Of a stretch of DNA of 48,675 nucleotides, positions 42,762 through 48,675 are shown one piece after another (within the stretch, counting starts at the first letter, position 1; the number at the start of each line of letters is the position of its first letter). Origin of the DNA: Helicobacteraceae bacterium (GTDB lineage: Bacteria; Campylobacterota; Campylobacteria; Campylobacterales; Helicobacteraceae); contig CAAFVR010000041.1 of the NCBI GenBank assembly GCA_900766555.1, positions 1 to 48,675 on the forward strand, read 5' to 3'. A model generated the notes under the pieces. It made no database searches. It had not been told where the DNA came from and saw only the letters and a list, made by a program, of their open reading frames with translations. A program made the position numbers and the translations under genes.

Positions 42762-45516
42762 AATAGCCCTAGAAATCGCCAAAACTTCCAAAGAAGTTCT
42801 AGGCTTTTTGCGATTATGCGGACTAAATGTGAAGTCACAGCAATCAAGCGTGAGTCAAGAAATTGCCGAAATAACCGCGCAATTTTTTTATAAACAGATA
42901 TCACAAGAGGAAGCCATAGACAAAATCACTCCTCCCAAAAAGACCAAAAAAGAATCAGCCGCAAAAGAGCCAAAAGCCAAAGCTGTACAAAAGGCCCCAA
43001 AAGATAAAGACCCAAAAGATAAAGAAATAAAAGAACCCGCCAAAAAAGCTAAAAAAATAGAGCCCGATAAAGAAAATAAAGATAAAAGCGAAAGCGAGAA
43101 GCCCAAAAAGCCGCCAAAACAAGAAAAGCTCCAAATTATCAAAAAACCAAACGAAGAGCCAATAAGATCAGCAGAACCCGAGGAATCAGCAAAAGCAGAG
43201 CCTGAGGCAGCACAAAAAGAGATACTAGATCCGATCCTTGAAGATCTAGCCAAAAAAGTGGACCAAACAATTGCAGCAAAGCTTGAAATAAGCCCTGAAG
43301 TTGAGACTAAAGCTCCATTTTTGCGCCGCACATCAATACAAATTGTCAAAAAAAATACTCCTCAAAATACAGATGTAAAAAAAGCTGCGCAGTTCTCAAT
43401 GCAAGAAATACTAAACAATATGCGCGGGGAAAAAATCGAGAAAAAGCCCAAAAAGCCGCCAAAACAAAAGCCAAAAGCAATTTCACATAAAGCAAATGAG
43501 AAAAAAATTGATCTCCTGCAAGATCGCGAATTGCACAGTTTTGAGCTAGAAGAAAGCGATGAAATCATATTATTTGACCTAAATGAACAAATAAATGACA
43601 AAGAGCCAAAAGAGGCGCCAAAAGAAGTGCTAGATCGCGCAAAAATACAGCGTAAATCAACTTGGATAAATGATGGAAATATACAGCGCAAACGCCGCAA
43701 AAAGCCTCGTTTTGCACAAGCAAATAAAGAAACCAAAGAAAAGGTAGAGAAAATCACGATTCCAGAGGAGATCCGCGCATACGAATTCGCAGAGATCGCA
43801 AATTTAAAGCTCTCAGATGTGCTTAAAGCGCTATTTAATTTGGGCCTAAAAGCCACTAAAAATGACTTTTTAGATAGAGATGCAATTGAAATTCTATGCG
43901 AAGAATTCAGCCTAAGCTATGAAATTGAGCGCGTTTTGGACGAAACAGAAGAGCTAGCGCTAGATCCGCAAAATCTGACGTCAAGAGCGCCCGTTGTAAT
44001 ATTGATGGGACATGTAGATCATGGCAAAACAACTCTGCTTGATGCGTTCAAAAATATGAAGGTCGCAGCTCACGAAGCCGGCGGGATAACACAGCATATC
44101 GGCGCTTATTCGCTAACTAAAAATGGCAAGAAAATTTCCTTTATTGACACTCCAGGCCATGCGGCTTTTGACAAAATGCGCGAGCGCGGAGCCAAGGTAA
44201 CTGACATTGCAATAATTGTAATCGCAGCTGATGATGGCGTAAAAGCCCAAACTATCGAAGCCTTTAAACATGCCAAAGAATCAAATGCGCAAGTAATCGT
44301 GGCAATCACTAAAATAGACAAAGAAAATAAAAATATTGATAAATTAAAGTCTGAATGTTCAGATCTAGGCTTTGTGCCAAGCGATTGGGGCGGCGATTAT
44401 GATTTCGTTGGCGTATCGGCCAAAAGTGGCGAGGGGCTAGATCTTTTGCTTGAGACAATATTAATTCAAGCTGAAATATTAGATTTAAAAGCTGATGTTA
44501 GCGCCAAAGCAAAAGCCGTTGTTTTAGAGGGCGCGATGGATAAAGGGCGCGGTCCTGTGGCCACAATAATAATGCAGCAAGGCACATTAAAAGTTGGCGA
44601 ACCGATCGTCGCAAACACGAGCTTTGGCCGCGTTCGCGCAATAATTAATGATAGCGGCACACCAATAAAAGAGCTCTATCCAAGCGATGTTGGCGTAGTT
44701 GTAGGCTTTAACGAAATTCCAAGCGCTGGCAGCATATTAAATGCGCTAGATTCAGATTCAGAAGCTAGAGATATAGCCCAAAAACGTGCGAATTATTTGC
44801 GTCAAAAAGAGCTATCAAAAACTACAAAAGTATCTTTTGACGAATTAAATGAAATGATCATAAGCGGCGATTTAAAAATGCTCCCAATCATAATAAAAGC
44901 CGATACGCAAGGCAGTTTAGAAGCCATCAGATCTAGCGTATTAGCGCTATCAAATCAAGAAGTCAAAATACAAATCGTGACTTCAGGCGTTGGCGGCATT
45001 AGTGAAAATGACCTAAACCTAGCCTTTGCCTCCAAATCCACGGGCAATGTTAACAATGTTAGCGCGCTAATATTGGGCTTTAATATCAAGCCAACTGGCG
45101 TTGTTAAAACAAAAAGCAAAGAACTAGGCATTGAAATCAAGACATATTCTGTGATTTATAATTTGATAGATGATATAAGCGCCTTAATTTCTGGCCTAAT
45201 GAAGCCAGATCTGATTGAAGAAGACATAGGCCAAGCTGAAGTTCGAAATGTCTTTAAAATTAAAAATGTTGGCATAATCGCGGGCTGCTTTGTAAATGAT
45301 GGCAAGATCTTGCGCAATGCCAAAGCCCGCATAATGCGCGATGGCGTAGTTATAAATCACAGCTCAATCAATTCCTTAAAGCGCTTTAAAGATGACGCAA
45401 GAGAAGTGGTCAAAGGCTATGAATGCGGAATAATGTTTGAAAATATCGATGACATACAAGTAGGCGATGTAATTGATTGCTATCAAGAAATAGTAAAAGA
45501 GTACAAAAAAGCATGA
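42742..45516 (+). CDS. infB: Translation initiation factor IF-2
   Basis: A GTPase that delivers fMet-tRNA to the ribosome. Residues 1-50 are the N-terminal IF2 fold; about 60-330 are a very Lys/Pro/Glu-rich disordered linker. The GTPase domain has G1 GHVDHGKT (423-430), G3 DTPGH (469-473) and G4 TKID (523-526). Most IF-2 have NKID at G4; Thr for Asn is a natural variant in some GTPases. C-terminal domains II-IV are present (GRVRAI, then the fMet-binding region with C-rich GIIAGC). 924 aa. It starts at ATG 42742; GTG 42748 is a possible alternative. GGAG lies 10 nt upstream, rather far. Confidence 0.97.
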   Translation: MNVKISEIALEIAKTSKEVLGFLRLCGLNVKSQQSSVSQEIAEITAQFFYKQISQEEAIDKITPPKKTKKESAAKEPKAKAVQKAPKDKDPKDKEIKEPAKKAKKIEPDKENKDKSESEKPKKPPKQEKLQIIKKPNEEPIRSAEPEESAKAEPEAAQKEILDPILEDLAKKVDQTIAAKLEISPEVETKAPFLRRTSIQIVKKNTPQNTDVKKAAQFSMQEILNNMRGEKIEKKPKKPPKQKPKAISHKANEKKIDLLQDRELHSFELEESDEIILFDLNEQINDKEPKEAPKEVLDRAKIQRKSTWINDGNIQRKRRKKPRFAQANKETKEKVEKITIPEEIRAYEFAEIANLKLSDVLKALFNLGLKATKNDFLDRDAIEILCEEFSLSYEIERVLDETEELALDPQNLTSRAPVVILMGHVDHGKTTLLDAFKNMKVAAHEAGGITQHIGAYSLTKNGKKISFIDTPGHAAFDKMRERGAKVTDIAIIVIAADDGVKAQTIEAFKHAKESNAQVIVAITKIDKENKNIDKLKSECSDLGFVPSDWGGDYDFVGVSAKSGEGLDLLLETILIQAEILDLKADVSAKAKAVVLEGAMDKGRGPVATIIMQQGTLKVGEPIVANTSFGRVRAIINDSGTPIKELYPSDVGVVVGFNEIPSAGSILNALDSDSEARDIAQKRANYLRQKELSKTTKVSFDELNEMIISGDLKMLPIIIKADTQGSLEAIRSSVLALSNQEVKIQIVTSGVGGISENDLNLAFASKSTGNVNNVSALILGFNIKPTGVVKTKSKELGIEIKTYSVIYNLIDDISALISGLMKPDLIEEDIGQAEVRNVFKIKNVGIIAGCFVNDGKILRNAKARIMRDGVVINHSSINSLKRFKDDAREVVKGYECGIMFENIDDIQVGDVIDCYQEIVKEYKKA
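43099..43467 (+). repeat. 24-bp direct repeat pair inside the infB linker (345 bp apart)
   Basis: Identical 24-bp copies lie at 43099-43122 and 43444-43467, each encoding KPKKPPKQ. They sit in the disordered linker of IF-2 and could recombine in frame (345 bp is a multiple of three), deleting 115 residues without touching the GTPase domain. Confidence 0.8.
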
Positions 45517-45872
45517 ATATAAAATCACAGCGCCAAATGCATGAATTCAGCCTCTGTATGAGCGAAATTGTAAGCGAGCTCAGAAATCCCCTGCTGCAAA
45601 ATCTCTGCGTGCTAGATGCCAAAATAAGCAGCGGTAAATATCATGCTCAAATATTTTTATTGGATGATGATTTCGCAGATGCCACAAAAAAAGAGATCCT
45701 AAAAGCGCTAAAAATAGCAACGCCTTTTATCAAAGCGCAAATCCTAACTAAGCTAAATTGGTTTAAATCTCCGGATCTGACCTTTAGTTTTGATGCCACA
45801 CATCAAAATGCCACAAAACTTGAGCAAATCTTAAAAGAGCTAAATCATGATCCCACAAAATCTGCAAAATAG
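45513..45872 (+). CDS. rbfA: 30S ribosome-binding factor A
   Basis: Helps mature the 16S rRNA 5' end and cold adaptation. The ATG overlaps the infB stop (ATGA) and gives 119 aa; an in-frame TTG at 45477 inside infB would be artificial. The KH-like fold shows IVSELRNPLLQ, DAKISSGKYHAQIFLL and the final helix. It overlaps rimP by 26 nt. Confidence 0.9.
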   Translation: MNIKSQRQMHEFSLCMSEIVSELRNPLLQNLCVLDAKISSGKYHAQIFLLDDDFADATKKEILKALKIATPFIKAQILTKLNWFKSPDLTFSFDATHQNATKLEQILKELNHDPTKSAK

Positions 45873-46296
45873 CATCCAAAAACTAGCTCAAAGTATAGGT
45901 CTTTTAATATATGACATCGAATTTGTGCGCGAAGGCGGCGAATATATTTTCCGCATTTATTTGACTAATTTCACGCCCAATAAAAGCCCACTTAAAATCA
46001 CACTAGAGCATTGCCAACGCCTAAGCGAGCTTGTATCTCCGTTGCTTGATGTAGAATTTAATAGTGACAAAAGTTATCATCTTGAAGTAAGTAGCTGCGG
46101 GATTTATCGCAGCCTCAAAACGCCAGAACATTTTGCGCTAAGCCTTGGCGAAATGCTTAAAATCACGCTAAAAGATAATACAAAAATCAAAGGCATATTA
46201 ACATCCTGCGACGAAAATATAATCACAATAGAAAATAAACAAATACATTTTGATGACATAAAAAAAGCCCGCACAACAGGTGATTTTGATGCATAA
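45847..46296 (+). CDS. rimP: Ribosome maturation factor RimP
   Basis: A 149-aa protein for 30S assembly. Typical start (LAQSIGLLIYDIEFVREGGEYIFRIYL) and the VSSCGIYRSLKTPEHF segment, then the Sm-like C-terminal domain (ENKQIHFDDIKKART). The order infB-rbfA-rimP is as in H. pylori (recalled). It overlaps rbfA by 26 nt and panB by 8 nt. Confidence 0.93.
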   Translation: MIPQNLQNSIQKLAQSIGLLIYDIEFVREGGEYIFRIYLTNFTPNKSPLKITLEHCQRLSELVSPLLDVEFNSDKSYHLEVSSCGIYRSLKTPEHFALSLGEMLKITLKDNTKIKGILTSCDENIITIENKQIHFDDIKKARTTGDFDA

Positions 46297-47062
46297 ATTG
46301 CAGAAAAAAAAGGGCAAAAGTAAAATAATCTCAATTACAGCTTATGATGCACTTTTTGCCAAACTTTTTGATGGAAATGTCGATTTCATATTAGTTGGAG
46401 ATAGTTTGATGCAAAGCTTTTGTGGCGAAAATCACACAAATGGCGCTAAGATGAGCCAAATGCTCTATCACACAAAGGCCGTTTGCAAAGGCGCGCCAAA
46501 TACGCCAATATTGGCTGATATGCCCTTTAATTCGTATTCAAGCCCAAAAATTGCCATTAAAAATGCCGCCAAATTCTACAAACAAACAAATGCGAGCGCC
46601 ATAAAATGCGAAGGCGGAATAGAAAAGCTAGAGATCATAAAATCAATTATTAACGAGGGCATAGCACTAGTTGGGCACATCGGGCTCCTACCCCAAAGCG
46701 CAAGAGGAGCTGGCGGCTATCACATAAGGGGCAAAAGCTCAGATGACGCGGCCTATCTCTTAGAATCCGCATTGGTAATCCAAGAAGCCGGCGCGCTTGC
46801 AATCGTGCTTGAGGGCATCAGATCTGATGTAGCCAAAGATATTTCAAATAAACTTGCAATACCCACGATTGGCATCGGATCTGGCGTGCATTGCGATGGC
46901 CAGATATTAGTTTGGAGCGATGCGCTAGGATTTTTTACCGATTTTAAGCCCAAATTTGTACGACATTTTCTAAATGGCGCAGAATTAGTTAAATCCGCGC
47001 TTAAAAGCTATCAAGAAGCTGTAAAAAATGGCTCATTTCCAAATGAAAGCGAGAGCTATTGA
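46289..47062 (+). CDS. panB: 3-methyl-2-oxobutanoate hydroxymethyltransferase
   Basis: The first step of pantothenate synthesis, making ketopantoate from ketoisovalerate and methylene-THF. The ATG 46289 has AGGTG six nt upstream; a GTG at 46280 is an alternative. Motifs: ITAYDALFAKLF, the metal-site FILVGDSL, KCEGG, and the conserved VGHIGLLPQS. 257 aa is normal. It overlaps rimP and ruvB. panC and panD are not in the window. Confidence 0.96.
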   Translation: MHKLQKKKGKSKIISITAYDALFAKLFDGNVDFILVGDSLMQSFCGENHTNGAKMSQMLYHTKAVCKGAPNTPILADMPFNSYSSPKIAIKNAAKFYKQTNASAIKCEGGIEKLEIIKSIINEGIALVGHIGLLPQSARGAGGYHIRGKSSDDAAYLLESALVIQEAGALAIVLEGIRSDVAKDISNKLAIPTIGIGSGVHCDGQILVWSDALGFFTDFKPKFVRHFLNGAELVKSALKSYQEAVKNGSFPNESESY

Positions 47063-48042
47063 GCATAATTTCACTAGCTAATGAAAAAGAAGCTCAAGAT
47101 GAAATATCACTCCGTCCGTCAAATTGGAGCAACTATATCGGCCAAAGCGCCATCAAAAATAATTTAAATATTTTTATAAAGGCCGCATTAAAACGCAACG
47201 AATGTATCGATCATTGCTTATTTTTTGGCCCTCCCGGCCTTGGTAAAACAACACTAGCGCACATAATCGCAAAAGAAATGAACGCAAATATCAAGGTCAC
47301 AGCCGCGCCAATGATCGAAAAAAGTGGCGATCTAGCCGCGATAATGACAAATCTAGAGCCAAATGACATTTTGTTCATTGATGAAATACATCGCCTAAGC
47401 CCCGCAATTGAGGAAATACTCTATCCCGCGATGGAAGATTTCAGACTTGATATAATTATCGGATCTGGCGTTGCTGCGCAAACAATCAAAATTGACCTGC
47501 CCCGTTTTAGCCTAATTGGCGCCACAACGCGCGCTGGCATGCTTAGCAATCCACTGCGAGATCGCTTTGGAATCACATTTCGCCTGCAATTTTATACGCC
47601 ACAAGAATTATCTGTGATAATACAAAATGCCGCCTCAAAACTAAATAAACAAATTTCGCAAGATGCCGCATTTGAAATAGCCAAAAGATCGCGCGGCACG
47701 CCCAGAATAGCGCTGCGATTACTTAGGCGCGTTAGAGATTTTAGCGATGTAAATGACGAAGAAATAATATCCATAGAGCGCGCCAAACATTCGCTAGATG
47801 CGCTAGGCGTAGATAAAGAAGGCTTTGAGGAACTTGACCTTTCCTATCTAAAAATACTATGTCAAAATAATGGCAAACCACTTGGCTTAAGCACCATAGT
47901 AGCCGCACTTAGCGAAGATGAATCCACAATCGAAGACATGGTAGAACCCTATCTTTTAGCTAATGGATATGTAGAAAAAACAGCCAAAGGCCGCCTCCCA
48001 ACTAACAAAACTTTAGTATTAAATAACAATAGTTTATTTTAA
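47059..48042 (+). CDS. ruvB: Holliday junction branch migration DNA helicase RuvB, TTG start
   Basis: Drives branch migration of recombination intermediates with RuvA. Walker A GPPGLGKTT (residues 57-65), Walker B FIDEIHRL (Asp108, Glu109), sensor motifs GATTRAGML and SRGTPRIA, and a winged-helix C-terminus. 327 aa. The start TTG lies within the panB stop (ATTGA). The order panB-ruvB is as I recall in H. pylori (HP1058-HP1059). Likely the last gene of the long plus-strand run. Confidence 0.96.
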   Translation: MSIISLANEKEAQDEISLRPSNWSNYIGQSAIKNNLNIFIKAALKRNECIDHCLFFGPPGLGKTTLAHIIAKEMNANIKVTAAPMIEKSGDLAAIMTNLEPNDILFIDEIHRLSPAIEEILYPAMEDFRLDIIIGSGVAAQTIKIDLPRFSLIGATTRAGMLSNPLRDRFGITFRLQFYTPQELSVIIQNAASKLNKQISQDAAFEIAKRSRGTPRIALRLLRRVRDFSDVNDEEIISIERAKHSLDALGVDKEGFEELDLSYLKILCQNNGKPLGLSTIVAALSEDESTIEDMVEPYLLANGYVEKTAKGRLPTNKTLVLNNNSLF

Positions 48043-48047
48043 ACGCC

Positions 48048-48053
48048 TATAAT
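48048..48053 (+). promoter_or_regulatory. Candidate -10 element of the phase-variable gene
   Basis: TATAAT six nt after the ruvB stop and 27 nt before the ATG at 48081. It fits a promoter for the poly-G gene with a start site near 48060. Confidence 0.5.
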
Positions 48054-48073
48054 CTTGTAATTTTGATTACAAG
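48054..48073. promoter_or_regulatory. Inverted repeat between the -10 element and the ribosome-binding site
   Basis: CTTGTAA and TTACAAG form a perfect 7-bp stem with a 6-nt loop, directly after TATAAT. The right arm overlaps the AAGG ribosome-binding site of the ATG at 48081. It could be an operator at +1, an RNA hairpin that hides the ribosome-binding site if transcription starts further left, or a weak ruvB terminator (no U-run follows). Confidence 0.45.
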
Positions 48074-48121
48074 GCTCAATATGAAATTTTCACAATATAA
48101 ATATAAAAATACAAAAAATAC

Positions 48122-48133
48122 GGGGGGGGGGGG
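48122..48133 (+). repeat. Poly-G tract of 12 (phase-variation switch)
   Basis: Twelve consecutive G in AT-rich DNA, lying inside the 5' coding part of the next gene. The ATG at 48081, which has AAGG six nt upstream, is out of frame with the downstream frame when the tract is 12 G; translation then stops at 48153. Tracts of 10 or 13 G would restore it. G runs of this size slip frequently in Campylobacter and Helicobacter. Confidence 0.85.
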
Positions 48134-48136
48134 CAA

Positions 48137-48675
48137 ATGCTTAAGCGCTCCCTAATAGCTTGTCTTATTTTATCACCATATCTATTAGCTGCAAGCAACG
48201 TAAAAGCTAATTCCGGAGATTTTAACCTTTCAAATTCAGTTGACAATGGCCTGCTTCCGATATTAATACCAAATCTTGACAGCACCAAAGAAAATAAAAA
48301 TCAAGATCTAAGATATAACTTCAAATTCGACGGCTACAATAATTATCATGCCACCCGTCCAAAAAACTATATGCCAAATGGAGTTAATTTTTTGAGATTA
48401 CACCAAACAAATAATGGCCTAACTATCGGCCCATCAAAACAAAGTCAAGTAGGCACCTACAAAGATAATAAATGGTCCCTGCATGTATCTAATACAAGTA
48501 CGAGCCTAACCTTTCTTGTAAAAACGGGCACCAAACCAAATAATAGCAATGCCTCCATCACAACCCTTTACAACATCGTAAATGTCGGAGCTGCTAGAAA
48601 GGCATTAAACAATCCAGGTACTCAAGTAACTTATAATGGCGTATCAATAAATCAGCGTGGCCAAAATATGACTGC
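48137..48675 (+). CDS. Phase-variable autotransporter-like surface protein, N-terminal part (cut by window edge)
   Basis: The frame is open from ATG 48137 to the right edge, 179 residues. It has a signal peptide (MLKRSLIACLILSPYLLAAS, then NVKA) and a mature part rich in Asn, Thr, Ser and Gly, like a beta-helix passenger or adhesin. No ribosome-binding site other than the G tract precedes 48137. The likely real start is ATG 48081 (AAGG, 6-nt spacer), which joins this frame only if the 12-G tract becomes 10 or 13, adding a short Lys/Asn/Thr-rich segment plus a Gly run before the signal core. As given, the gene is therefore mostly OFF. The C-terminal barrel is outside the window. Function unknown beyond a surface role. 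Confidence 0.75.
   Translation, partial: MLKRSLIACLILSPYLLAASNVKANSGDFNLSNSVDNGLLPILIPNLDSTKENKNQDLRYNFKFDGYNNYHATRPKNYMPNGVNFLRLHQTNNGLTIGPSKQSQVGTYKDNKWSLHVSNTSTSLTFLVKTGTKPNNSNASITTLYNIVNVGAARKALNNPGTQVTYNGVSINQRGQNMT

Overview
The window reads as a slice of an AT-rich Campylobacterota (epsilonproteobacterial) chromosome, most like Helicobacteraceae. The evidence is protein similarity together with neighbourhoods I recall from Helicobacter pylori and Campylobacter jejuni; no search was run. These are thrS-infC-rpmI-rplT, prfB-hypothetical-U32 peptidase, pyrD-M16-dapA-SDR, an HP0268-like gene followed by miaB and a DUF374 acyltransferase, ppx/gppA-waaC, M23-minC-lpxC-tsaB-thrB-ylxR-infB-rbfA-rimP, and panB-ruvB. 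No tRNA, rRNA, insertion sequence, prophage or CRISPR array was seen.

Layout. 1-1217 (minus) is the start of an autotransporter-like protein cut by the window edge. 1271-2347 is asd, which meets a DUF7689-like gene head-on. 3283-7187 (minus) is a translation block (beta-barrel protein, thrS, infC, rpmI, rplT). 7234-9638 holds a DASS anion transporter and msrP. 9732-13636 is prfB, a small coiled-coil gene, a U32 peptidase and transaldolase. 13649-17879 (minus) is glmU, ppk and fliP. 17956-22571 is gamma-carbonic anhydrase, pyrD, an M16 protease, dapA and a FabL-like reductase. 22815-23591 is an outer-membrane protein with its own promoter, followed by a 392-nt gene-free stretch. 23984-26213 (minus) is a phosphomanno/glucomutase and a TauE/SafE permease. 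26306-48042 is a long, nearly gapless plus-strand run: tRNA modification, lipid acylation, a PilM/PilN/PilO-like trio, an outer-membrane protein and TPR protein, then envelope synthesis (waaC, mraY, murD, M23 peptidase, minC, lpxC), threonine synthesis, translation factors, panB and ruvB. 48081 to the end is a second autotransporter-like gene with a 12-G tract inside its 5' coding region.

Most genes are housekeeping. They serve envelope synthesis (glmU, murD, mraY, lpxC, waaC, M23), lysine/threonine synthesis (asd, dapA, thrB), translation (thrS, infC, L35, L20, prfB, infB, rbfA, rimP) and division (minC). Overlaps of 1 to 26 nt are the rule. TTG and GTG starts are unusually common and several are fixed by good Shine-Dalgarno sites (infC, 7187, 17956, 42498, 33409).

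Two observations stand out. First, the motif CTAGATCCG (reverse CGGATCTAG) occurs about 26 times by my reading, on both strands, in coding and non-coding DNA, against an expectation well below one. About eight sites form the inverted pair AGATC(C/G)GATCT. This looks like an undescribed DNA-uptake-type signal or a modification site. Second, the autotransporter at the right end carries a poly-G switch that is out of frame with its ribosome-binding site as given, so it looks phase-variable and OFF. The PilMNO-like trio would fit a DNA-uptake or secretion platform, but that link is inference.
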